Source of the DNA: Chloroflexota bacterium
GTDB taxonomy: Bacteria > Chloroflexota > UBA11872
Length of the DNA: 64,000 bases
NCBI GenBank assembly: GCA_022821905.1
Contig: JAJECS010000027.1
Span: forward strand, 1-64,000
Direction of reading: 5' to 3'
The position numbers were made by a program, and so were the translations under genes. This document shows, one piece after another, positions 9,453-18,216 of this stretch. How positions within the stretch are numbered: the first letter of the stretch is position 1; each line of letters begins with the position of its first letter. The notes under the pieces are model-generated. The model worked only from the letters and a program-made list of their open reading frames with translations, searched no databases and was not told the DNA's origin.

Positions 9453-12295
9453 TAGCCCCCGCCTCCGCCCGCACCGCCGCCGCGAAATCCGCCGCCGCCG
9501 CCAAAGGCTCCGGGTCTGAACTGACCCGGCGTGAAGCCGGCGGGCAGCTCGGGCAGCTGGAATCCAGCCACGGCCGCGCCGGTCAACACGACGGCCTCGC
9601 CCTCGACCAGACCGTCGAGCACCTCGGCAAACAGCTCGTCTTGCAGACCGACGCTGACGGGCTGCTGCTGGATCACGCCGTCAGGGCCGAGCACGCTCAC
9701 GAACGACCGGGCCCCAACCGTCTGCACGGCTTGCCGTGGGATGGCCAGCGCGCCGGGTGACTCCGCCAGCACGATCGATACGTCGGCCGTCAGTCCGCTC
9801 AGCAGCCGGGGATCGGGCGAGGTGAAGCCGATCTCGACCGGATAAGTCACCAGTCCCTGCGACGCCTCGCCTTGCTGACCGCGATGGATCACGATGCCGG
9901 CGAAGACCGCTCCGTTCAGGGCCTCGAACTCCAGCGTCACCGACTGGCCCAGCTTGACGAGCCCGATGTCGGATTCGTCGACGTTTACCAGCACGTGGAT
10001 CGACGCCGCCTCGGCCAGCGTGACTACGGTTGCCGGCGCCTCCAGCCCCACTTGACCGTTCACGTCGACCACGACGCCGGCAAACGGCGCCTCGATGAGC
10101 GCGTCGGCCAGGTCTTCCTGGGCGGCTGCCAGTCGCCGCTCGGCGTCCGTCACCGCCAGCTCGCTTTGCTCGACGTCCAGCGCGTCCGGCGGGGCCTGCA
10201 CGTCGGCAAGCGCCAAATCGGCCCGGCGCACGGCGTTCTCCGCCCGCAGAATCGCCAGGTCGGACGGTCCTTCTTGCAGCTCGTCCAGCCGCGCCTGGGC
10301 GTCGGCCAGCGACAGCTCGGCTGCGCGCACGGCCTGCTCGGCGAGGCGCACGTCGGTTGGATCGGGTCCGGCAACCAACTCGTCCAGCCGCAGCCTGGCC
10401 GCCTCCAGCGACAGTTGCGCCGACGTCAGGCCGGCTTGCTCGCGGAGCAGCTCGGCGGCCTCGGGGTCGGCGAGCAGGTCCTGCAAGCGGGCCTCGGCGG
10501 CAGTGACGCTGTGCGAAGCGACCACGATGGCGCTCTCCTGCGCCTCCACGTCGCTGTCCGACGCTCCCGCGAGAAGATCGGCCAATTCAGTCTCTGCATC
10601 TGCTATTGCCTGTCGCGCCTCGGCAACCGCGGCTTCCTGCACGGCGATGTCAACCTCGCTCGGACCCTCGGTCAACTCCGCGAGTCGCTCGCGGGCGGAT
10701 GCCAGCGCCGCCCTTGCGGTCCTGACGGCGGCTTGCTGGGTGGCGATCTCGGTGGCCGACGCTCCCTCGATCAGGGTGCGCTGGTCGTCCTCGGCATCGC
10801 GCAGCGCTCCCTCGGCCAGGGCAATGTTTGCCCGGGCATCGGCGAGGTCGGCTTCGGTCGGCGCTTCGTGCAGCTCGTCCAACCGACGCTGCGCGGCGGC
10901 AAGGCCGCGCTCGCCGGCGGCGATGGCTTCGTTGAGGGCAACGTAGTCGGGACCGGCCCGCGCCTCGTCGAGTTGCCGGCGAGCCGACTCAAAGCTGGCT
11001 TCGGCGGATCGCACTCGAGCCGCGGCCGCTTCAACCGCCTGCTCCGAGGAGCCGTCGTACTTCGACTCGGCGTGAGCCTCGTGTGCCGAAAGCAACGTGG
11101 CCCTGGCGGACTCGTAGCTCGATTCGGCGGCGGCGATAACCGGAATCTGGTTGGCGGGCGCCTCGTCGGCGGCTCGTCTGGCGCTGTCGAGGGTGGCCTG
11201 CGCCGTGGCGATCTGATCGCGAGCGTCCTGGAGCTGCGATTCCGTCGGCCCGCTCTCCAGCGTGTCCAGCGACGACTGCGCTTGCAGCAGGCCGGCCTGT
11301 GCGCTTTGGACGGCGTTCTCGGCGTCGGCCAGATCGTCTTCGGTCGGATCGGCCGTCAGCGACGCCAGGTCCTCCTCGGCTTCGGCCAGCGCGGCACGGG
11401 CGGCCACAATGCTCGCGGCGGCCTCATCGATGTCGGCCTGCGCGGCGCCCTCGCGCAGCGTCGCCAGCTGGTCCTGGGCCTCGGCGTAAGCCGCCTGGGC
11501 CGATTGCAGCTTCAACTCGGCATTGGCCGCGTCGCTTGTGCTCGGATCTTCCAGCAGTGTGTCCAGCGCGTCCTTGGCGGCGGCGAGGCTCGACCGGGCG
11601 GACTCAATCGCGCCTTCGGCGTCGGCCATCGCGGCGACGGACGGCTCCTCCAGCAGCTCCTGCAGGCCCAGCTCGGCGCTTGCCAGGCTGGCTTGCGCTG
11701 AGGCGATGGCCCCTTCGGCATCAATCAGATCGAGCGCCGACGGTCCGGCCTGAAGGTCCTCCAGGTCCTGAACGGCGCGGTCGAGGCTGATCTGCGCCGA
11801 GACCACCGACGCCTCGGCGGCGGCAAGGTCCGACTCGCCGATGGGCGTCAGCAGGTCGTCGAGCGACGCCCGCGCCTCCTGCACGTCCAGCTCAGCGCGC
11901 TCGACATCGGCGGCGTCGGCGGGCCGGAGCAGCTTGGCGAGTTGTAGTTCGGCTTGCTGCAGCGATGACGCGGCGTCGTCCACGGCCCGCTCGAGGTCGA
12001 TGACGCCGAGCTGGGCCAGCACGGTGCCCGCGGGCACGAGCTGCCCCGCCTCGACGTGCAGCGCCTCCACAGTGCCGGACTGCCCAAATCCCAGCCCGAC
12101 CGTATTGCCGAACTCCACATTGCCGATCACGGCGAGCGTGCTCACCAGGTCCCGGCGCTCGACACTGGCGGTAATCGGCGGCGCCTCTTCTTCGGCCTGG
12201 AACACCTCGAGCCGAATGATCAGAAAGGCGGCGACACCGCCCGCGGCGGCCAGGACGAGCAACGCCACGATGGCCCTGCGCAGCAGTCTTGACAT
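9452..12295 (-). CDS. HlyD/MacA-like periplasmic adaptor with a very long repeated helical domain
   Basis: N-terminal TM, lipoyl/barrel halves (GQSGTVEALHVEAGQLVPAGTVLAQL ... APFAGVVVDVNGQVG), repeats between, operon with ABC ATPase/permease, Gly-rich C-terminus. Confidence 0.9.
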   Translation of the reverse strand: MSRLLRRAIVALLVLAAAGGVAAFLIIRLEVFQAEEEAPPITASVERRDLVSTLAVIGNVEFGNTVGLGFGQSGTVEALHVEAGQLVPAGTVLAQLGVIDLERAVDDAASSLQQAELQLAKLLRPADAADVERAELDVQEARASLDDLLTPIGESDLAAAEASVVSAQISLDRAVQDLEDLQAGPSALDLIDAEGAIASAQASLASAELGLQELLEEPSVAAMADAEGAIESARSSLAAAKDALDTLLEDPSTSDAANAELKLQSAQAAYAEAQDQLATLREGAAQADIDEAAASIVAARAALAEAEEDLASLTADPTEDDLADAENAVQSAQAGLLQAQSSLDTLESGPTESQLQDARDQIATAQATLDSARRAADEAPANQIPVIAAAESSYESARATLLSAHEAHAESKYDGSSEQAVEAAAARVRSAEASFESARRQLDEARAGPDYVALNEAIAAGERGLAAAQRRLDELHEAPTEADLADARANIALAEGALRDAEDDQRTLIEGASATEIATQQAAVRTARAALASARERLAELTEGPSEVDIAVQEAAVAEARQAIADAETELADLLAGASDSDVEAQESAIVVASHSVTAAEARLQDLLADPEAAELLREQAGLTSAQLSLEAARLRLDELVAGPDPTDVRLAEQAVRAAELSLADAQARLDELQEGPSDLAILRAENAVRRADLALADVQAPPDALDVEQSELAVTDAERRLAAAQEDLADALIEAPFAGVVVDVNGQVGLEAPATVVTLAEAASIHVLVNVDESDIGLVKLGQSVTLEFEALNGAVFAGIVIHRGQQGEASQGLVTYPVEIGFTSPDPRLLSGLTADVSIVLAESPGALAIPRQAVQTVGARSFVSVLGPDGVIQQQPVSVGLQDELFAEVLDGLVEGEAVVLTGAAVAGFQLPELPAGFTPGQFRPGAFGGGGGFRGGGAGGGGG
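10268..11842 (-). repeat. tandem 33-residue (99-nt) protein repeat array, at least 15 units of exactly 33 aa plus one of 30 aa
   Basis: manual alignment of units such as PSALDLIDAEGAIASAQASLASAELGLQELLEE / PSVAAMADAEGAIESARSSLAAAKDALDTLLED. Confidence 0.88.
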
Positions 12296-12450
12296 GATGG
12301 GCCTCGGTCTGGCGGCCGCACGTGCACCACGGCCACGGCGAATCTAGGCTTGAGCCTGTCGTTATCCGGTTGACCGGCTGTGCAGATTTCGTGGATTTTG
12401 GGCGAAAGGCCGCACGCCGGACTGATCGCAGTCCCGTAGGAGGCGAATCC

Positions 12451-13329
12451 ATGGAGACCCGACGACTCGGCCGCACGGAGCACATGAGTTCGGTGGTCAC
12501 GTTTGGCTCGATCGCGGTCGGACGCGGCGTGAGCCAAACGGACGCGGACGCCGCCATCGACCTCGTCCTCTCGCGCGGCGTCAATCACATCGACGTGGCG
12601 CCGGGCTACGGCGAGGCGATGGAGCGCCTGGCGCCCTCCATGCCGGCCATTCGCGACCAGGTGTTTCTCGGCGCCAAGACCGGCGAGCGCAGCTACAAGG
12701 ACGCTTGGGAGAGCATCCGCTCCTGCCAGCAGCGGCTGGGTATCGAGGAGTTCGATCTCTTCCAGCTTCATTCCGTCAGCACATTCGAGGACCTGGACGC
12801 GGCGACGGGCGAAGGCGGCGCGCTGCAGGCGCTCATCGAGATGCGCGAGCAGGGGCTCACGCGCTTCCTCGGCATTACCGGACACGGACCCGACGCGCCG
12901 CGCGTCCACCTGGAAGCGCTGCGGCGGTTCGACTTCGACACGATCATGTTTCCGGTCTCACCCGCCATCTATCGCAACGCGGCCTACCGTCGCGACGCCG
13001 AGGCGCTGCTGGCCGAAGCCGCGGCGCGCGACGTTGGCGTGCAGACCATCAAGATGCTGGCCCGCGGCGGCTGGGGCGGCCGCGAGCGCGAGATCAACGT
13101 CTGGTACGACCCGCACCGCGAGCAGCCGGACATCGACCGCTCGCTCTGGTTCGTGCTCTCCCAGCCCGTCCACACCGCCCCCAGCACCGGAGACCTGCGC
13201 CTCTTGCCCCAGATCCTCGACGCCGCCGAGCGATTCCGATCCCTCTCAACCGCCGAGCAAGCCGAGGCCATCGCCGCCCAGCGCCCGCCCATGCCCGAGC
13301 CGAGACTCGCCATCGACGCCGCGGCTTAG
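12451..13329 (+). CDS. aldo/keto reductase
   Basis: METRRLGRTEHMSSVVTFG start preceded by AGGAGG; ViDVAPGYGeaMErL-like AKR motif. Confidence 0.88.
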   Translation: METRRLGRTEHMSSVVTFGSIAVGRGVSQTDADAAIDLVLSRGVNHIDVAPGYGEAMERLAPSMPAIRDQVFLGAKTGERSYKDAWESIRSCQQRLGIEEFDLFQLHSVSTFEDLDAATGEGGALQALIEMREQGLTRFLGITGHGPDAPRVHLEALRRFDFDTIMFPVSPAIYRNAAYRRDAEALLAEAAARDVGVQTIKMLARGGWGGREREINVWYDPHREQPDIDRSLWFVLSQPVHTAPSTGDLRLLPQILDAAERFRSLSTAEQAEAIAAQRPPMPEPRLAIDAAA

Positions 13330-13355
13330 GAATGCTCTGAGTCAGTACCTATGCG

Positions 13356-13412
13356 GCGCCCCGATCCGTTCGCCCTGAGCTTGTCGAAGGGTTGACGAAC
13401 GGATCGGGGCGC
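13356..13412. repeat. 17-bp perfect inverted repeat enclosing the CCCTGAGCTTGTCGAAGGG element; between convergent genes
   Basis: GCGCCCCGATCCGTTCG (13356-13372) / CGAACGGATCGGGGCGC (13396-13412). Confidence 0.85.
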
Positions 13413-13448
13413 ATCGATGCCACAATCCCCGCATTGGTCGAAGGATTC

Positions 13449-14450
13449 TTAGGTTCCCTGCGGCGGCGACGGTGCGGCTTCAGCCTCGCTGTCGTCGGTG
13501 GCGTACATGATGGCTTCGATGGCGGCCCGCAGGTCCTCACCGGTTGGCGGCGCGGGCGCGCCTTCGGGACGTGTGGCCGCCGTGGCGTTGGACTCAATGG
13601 CTTCCACGATTGCGTCGATGGCGGCGTCCACGTCCTGACCCGCGACAAACAGGAGCGAGGCGAAGGACTGGCCGCCGGCGCGCGATTCGCGTACCTCGGC
13701 GGGGTCGCGTCCGGTGCGCTCGGCGACGACGTTGACGACTGCCTGACCCATGCCGACAAACTGTCTGGCTCCACTCGGCGCGACCGGCGCCTCCCCGTCG
13801 ATCAGCGCATTGACGGCGTTACGCAGCGCGGCGCCGGGATCGAACCCGCCGCCGCCCCCGCCACCGGCAAACCCACCGCCGCCGAATCCGCCGCCTCTTG
13901 CTCCGCCGCCGGGCGCGCCGCCGCCGGCGCCACCTGCACCGGCCTGGCCATCGCCTGGTCCCGCAATGCCGGCCAGGATTTGATCCACGGCTTGGTCGAC
14001 CACCGCCTCGCGGTCGAGACCTTCGGCCTCGATGATCTCGTCCAGCGTCTGACCCGATTCTTGCAGCGCCCGTACCTCGTCCTCGGACGTTTCAGCAGCC
14101 TCGGCAATGGCGGCAACCACAGCGTCCGCCAGCCCCGCACCGCCGAACCGGCCGCCGAGAAACCCCGCGCCGCCCGGACGAGCGCCCGGGGCGACTACTG
14201 CGGTTGCTTCGGGTGTGATGGTTGGCGCCTCTGGCGTGGTGGCCTGAACCTGGGGAGACGCCGTTGGGGGAGCGCCCCGCACCGTCCCTCGCGCCGCCGG
14301 TGTTTGCTCGGCACCGGACCTCTCAACCGGCGCGGGCCGAGCCGAGGCAGCGGGCGCTTCCGCTGCGTCGCCGCACGCGGCCACGATCAGGCCGACCACG
14401 GCAGCCGCGACTGCCGTGGCGGCGATTCTGCTGATCCAACCTGGGCGCAT
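13449..14450 (-). CDS. putative lipoprotein with Gly-rich linker and duplicated helical motif
   Basis: MRPGWISRIAATAVAAAVVGLIVAAC lipobox; GGAGGGAPGGGARGGGFGGGGFAGGGGGGGF. Confidence 0.65.
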   Translation of the reverse strand: MRPGWISRIAATAVAAAVVGLIVAACGDAAEAPAASARPAPVERSGAEQTPAARGTVRGAPPTASPQVQATTPEAPTITPEATAVVAPGARPGGAGFLGGRFGGAGLADAVVAAIAEAAETSEDEVRALQESGQTLDEIIEAEGLDREAVVDQAVDQILAGIAGPGDGQAGAGGAGGGAPGGGARGGGFGGGGFAGGGGGGGFDPGAALRNAVNALIDGEAPVAPSGARQFVGMGQAVVNVVAERTGRDPAEVRESRAGGQSFASLLFVAGQDVDAAIDAIVEAIESNATAATRPEGAPAPPTGEDLRAAIEAIMYATDDSEAEAAPSPPQGT

Positions 14451-14647
14451 GTCTACGCCTATTCGATGTGTTCCGTCTGAGTCTCGGGATCTCGGGTCGA
14501 GACGCCGTCCACACCCTTTGCAGATTCCATGCAGACCGGTGCTGCGGCGCTCTGCGCGATGGAAATCTCCACGCGGCTTGCGGCGGCGGGTGCGGCCCAT
14601 CTACCGTGCCCAGGGTCGGCTGACGCCTTGATTGACAGGAGTGCTCT

Positions 14648-16315
14648 GTGGCGATGATGCGCGGGCGGTTTGCGGTCGTTGAGGCGCTGCGTGCCGAGGG
14701 CGTTCGCTACGTCGTCGGCAATCCCGGCACCACCGAGAGCCCTCTGATGGACGCGCTGGACCGCGCGCCCGACCTGAAATACATCCTGGCCGCGCAGGAA
14801 GGCGTCGCCATGGGCATGGCGGACGGCTATGCCAGGGCGTCGGGGGAGGTCCCCTTCGTCAACCTGCACATCGACACGGGTCTCTCGAACGGCCTGAGCC
14901 TGCTCTTCAACGCCTATGCCGGCGGGACGCCGCTGGTGCTCTCGTCGGTGAACGCCAGCCTCGCCAAGATGGCCGACTACCGCACCGACCTGGCGGGGCT
15001 CACCGGACAGTTCACCAAGTGGGGCGCCGAGGTCACGCACGCGGACCAGATTCCGTCGGTCATGCGACGCGCGTTTGCCGAGGCGCGGACGCCGCCCACG
15101 GGTCCCACATTCGTCGGGTTTGCGCCGGAGTCGCTCGATGGCGAAGCCGAGATGTCGATTGCGCCGCGCAGCGACACCTTTGTCAGAGCGGGACCCGATC
15201 CCCGCGCGGTCGAGGCCGCCGCGTCCGCGTTGGCACAGGCTCGGCGCCCCCTCATGGTCGTCGGCGACCGTGTGGCGCAGTTCGATGCCGTTGACGCCGC
15301 CGTCGCCGCGGCCGAGCGTTTGGGGGCGCGAGTCTACGGCGCCGGCTATGCCGAAATGACGTTTCCCACGGGTCACCCGCAGTGGATGGGCCAGCTGCCG
15401 CCCTATGCCCGGCTCTATCCCGACCAGATGCGCGCCGCCGACGCAGTGCTCGCCGTCGGCTGCAAGGTCTTCCACGACTTCTTCGATCTGCCGACGGACG
15501 TGCTCGCGCCCGATTCCACGCTCATCCACCTGGACTGCAACGCCAGCGAGATCAACCGCTCCCAGCCCACCGACCTGGGCATCCTGTGCGATCCGCGGGC
15601 TGGTCTGGAGGCGCTGACAGAGGCGCTCGACGCGGCCTTCGATTCCGCGCGGCGCGAGGCTGCTCGCGAACGCGCCGAAGGCATCGGGGCCGAAACGGCG
15701 GCCAAGCGCGCCGCCACGCAGGCGGCCCTGCGCAATTGCCGCTCAAGCCGCCCCATCGCGCCGCTGCGCATGATGCACGAGCTCGCGCGGGCGGCCCCTG
15801 CCGACACGGTGATCGTGGACGACTCGATCAGCGCGCGGCCGATCCTGCACGAGGCCTTCGAGTTCAGCCGACCGGGCAGCATGCACTCCGAGCGTGCCGG
15901 GGGCGCCATCGGCTGGGGCATGGGCGCGGCCCTGGGCGTGAAGCTGGCCGAGCCGGACCGCCCGGTGCTCGGCATCATCGGCGACGGCAGCGCCATGCTG
16001 TCGGCCCAGGCCCTCTGGACGGCCAGCGCGTACCAGATACCCGCCGTCTACGCCATCTGCAACAACGGCGGCTATCGCGTGCTCAAGGTCAACCTGCATG
16101 CCTACTTCGAGGAAGTTTTGGGCGAGCCCGACCGCGAGACGAGCTATCTCGGGATGGACCTGCCGCAGGATTTCGACCTCGGCGCCATCGCGGCGGCCAT
16201 GGGCGTGGCGTCCGAGCGGATCGAGGACCCCGAGCGCATCGGCCCGGCCTTCGAGCGCGCCCTGGACTCCGGCAAGCCGGCGCTGCTGGACATCATCATC
16301 GACGGAGCGTTGTAG
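14648..16315 (+). CDS. thiamine pyrophosphate-dependent enzyme (benzoylformate decarboxylase / acetolactate synthase-like)
   Basis: GNPGTTESP..., catalytic-Glu region AQEGVAMGMADGYAR, ThDP motif GDGSAMLSAQALWTASAYQIPAVYAICNNGGY. Confidence 0.9.
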   Translation: MAMMRGRFAVVEALRAEGVRYVVGNPGTTESPLMDALDRAPDLKYILAAQEGVAMGMADGYARASGEVPFVNLHIDTGLSNGLSLLFNAYAGGTPLVLSSVNASLAKMADYRTDLAGLTGQFTKWGAEVTHADQIPSVMRRAFAEARTPPTGPTFVGFAPESLDGEAEMSIAPRSDTFVRAGPDPRAVEAAASALAQARRPLMVVGDRVAQFDAVDAAVAAAERLGARVYGAGYAEMTFPTGHPQWMGQLPPYARLYPDQMRAADAVLAVGCKVFHDFFDLPTDVLAPDSTLIHLDCNASEINRSQPTDLGILCDPRAGLEALTEALDAAFDSARREAARERAEGIGAETAAKRAATQAALRNCRSSRPIAPLRMMHELARAAPADTVIVDDSISARPILHEAFEFSRPGSMHSERAGGAIGWGMGAALGVKLAEPDRPVLGIIGDGSAMLSAQALWTASAYQIPAVYAICNNGGYRVLKVNLHAYFEEVLGEPDRETSYLGMDLPQDFDLGAIAAAMGVASERIEDPERIGPAFERALDSGKPALLDIIIDGAL

Positions 16316-17354
16316 CCGCCTCCACGTCCGGCGCCAGCACCACCTTGCCGATGGTTTCTCGCGCCTCGATCATTCGGTGCGCTTCCGCCGCCTGCTCCAG
16401 CGGCAGCACGGCCGCCACGACCGGCCGCAACTCGCCCGCCGCCGCAAGCGCCATCAGGTCCTCCATGATCTCGGGAGCGTGCGCCGCCGCATTGCTCGCC
16501 CCGCCCCAGCCAATCAGGCGGATGTTCTTTGTCCAGAACGGATAGAAGTCCACCTGGCCCACGCCGGTGAAGCTGTTGGACCCAAAGCTGACCATGCGCC
16601 CGCCCTCGGCCAGGCACTCCAGGCTGCGGGTGAACACCTCTCCGCCCACCGACTCCCACACCACCTCGACCCCGCGCGTGTCCGTCGCCGCCAGCACCGC
16701 CGGCACAAAGTCCTCCGCGCGGTAGTCGATCACCACGTCCGCGCCAAGCTCACGCACCAGCGCCGTCTTGGCCGACCCTCCCGCCGTGGCGATCACCCGC
16801 GCGCCCCACGACTTCGCCAACTGCACCGCCAGCACGCCCGTACCACCCGCCGCGGCGTGGATCAGCACCGTCTCACCAGCCGACAATCCCGCCGCGACGC
16901 GCAGCGTGTGATAGGCCACCGGCGCGTAGTTGAACGCGGCGGCCTCGGCGGGCGTGAATCCCTCGGGAACCGCCGTCGGGCCGACCGCGCCCTCGGGGTC
17001 GACGCGCAGGGCGTCGGCGTCCACCAGGCCATACTCGACGTACGACCCGGGACGCAGCCCACTGACGAGATGCCGCGACCCAATCGCCACGTCCTGCGCG
17101 TCGGACCCGACCGCCGCCACCTCGCCGCACACCGTGCCGCCGCGCACGTAGGGCGGATCGGTGAGGCCATAGCCGGGCTCGCGCGCCGAGCCGATGCGCC
17201 CGCTGCCGCCCTTCCGAATGTGCAGCTGGACGTAGTCAACCGACACCGCCAGCACCCGCAGCAGCGCCTCGGTCGGTCCCGGCTCCGGCACCGGCAGCTG
17301 GGCCGGCACGAGCACGTCCGGCGGACCAAACGTGTGATGCACCACCGCGCGCAT
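16296..17354 (-). CDS. zinc-type alcohol dehydrogenase / NADPH:quinone reductase
   Basis: MRAVVHHTFGPPDVL start, AAAGGTGVLAVQLAKSWGARVIATAG NAD(P)-binding motif. Confidence 0.9.
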   Translation of the reverse strand: MRAVVHHTFGPPDVLVPAQLPVPEPGPTEALLRVLAVSVDYVQLHIRKGGSGRIGSAREPGYGLTDPPYVRGGTVCGEVAAVGSDAQDVAIGSRHLVSGLRPGSYVEYGLVDADALRVDPEGAVGPTAVPEGFTPAEAAAFNYAPVAYHTLRVAAGLSAGETVLIHAAAGGTGVLAVQLAKSWGARVIATAGGSAKTALVRELGADVVIDYRAEDFVPAVLAATDTRGVEVVWESVGGEVFTRSLECLAEGGRMVSFGSNSFTGVGQVDFYPFWTKNIRLIGWGGASNAAAHAPEIMEDLMALAAAGELRPVVAAVLPLEQAAEAHRMIEARETIGKVVLAPDVEAATTLRR

Positions 17355-17386
17355 GTGGCTGGGCAACGGCACGGTCAATCCACCCG

Positions 17387-18205
17387 ATGCAGCCGGACGC
17401 GATTCGCGCGACGACGACGCTGGACGTGCCGGCGACGGCAAGATGGCCCTACCATTGGCTCAACTGGTCTCCAGGGTCAACCGCTATCGACACTTCGGAT
17501 GCCAACCCGCCGCGCGTGCTCGTTGTTGACGATGAGGCCAGTCTGCGCGCGGCCCTGACCTACAACCTACGCCGGGAGCACTACGCTGTCGAGACGGCCA
17601 GCGACGGCGAGGAAGCGCTGGATCTGGCCCTCACCTCGGACCCCGACCTGATCATCCTGGACCTCATGCTTCCCGGCATGGACGGGCTTGACGTTTGCCG
17701 CCAGATACGCCGCCGCAGCTCCGTGCCCATCCTCATGCTCACGGCCAGAGACGACGAGATCGATCGCGTCGTCGGCCTCGAGATCGGCGCGGACGACTAT
17801 CTGACCAAGCCCTTTTCGATGCGCGAGCTCATCGCGCGGACCCGCGCCATGCTGCGGCGCCGGCAGTTGCTCCGCGCGGAAGTCGCCGCGTCGCAGCAGG
17901 ACGCCAATGTGCTCGAGGCCGCCGGCGTTCGGCTCTCGATCCCCGACCGCGGCGTCGAGGTCGACGGCAGTCCGGTGCAGCTCAAGCCCAAGGAGTTCGA
18001 GTTGCTCGCCTTTCTCATGCGCCACGCCGGCCACGTCTTTTCGGCCGAGCGGCTCATCGAGCGCGTCTGGGGCTACGCGCCGACCAGCGACACGCGCACC
18101 GTCGCGGTCCACGTGCGCAGCCTACGCACCCGCATCGAGGACGATCCCTCGAAACCACGCCGGATTCAGACGCTTCGCGGCGTCGGTTACAGGTTCGTCC
18201 CTTAG
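17387..18205 (+). CDS. phoB: PhoB/OmpR-type response regulator (true start probably downstream, near 17486-17516)
   Basis: VLVVDDEASL, DLIILDLMLPGMDG, KPFSMRELIARTRAMLRR, winged-helix C-terminus; directly upstream of PhoR-like kinase and pst. Confidence 0.88.
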   Translation: MQPDAIRATTTLDVPATARWPYHWLNWSPGSTAIDTSDANPPRVLVVDDEASLRAALTYNLRREHYAVETASDGEEALDLALTSDPDLIILDLMLPGMDGLDVCRQIRRRSSVPILMLTARDDEIDRVVGLEIGADDYLTKPFSMRELIARTRAMLRRRQLLRAEVAASQQDANVLEAAGVRLSIPDRGVEVDGSPVQLKPKEFELLAFLMRHAGHVFSAERLIERVWGYAPTSDTRTVAVHVRSLRTRIEDDPSKPRRIQTLRGVGYRFVP

Positions 18206-18216
18206 GAGAACTCGTC

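Noticed and set aside
9872-11701. 609-aa plus-strand ORF opposite the adaptor gene
   Set aside because: Open only because the minus-strand repeat array is compositionally biased; no recognisable domain
10268-11842. 99-nt periodic repeats as a possible CRISPR or satellite
   Set aside because: Periodicity is at protein level inside a coding frame; DNA copies are diverged and there are no spacers
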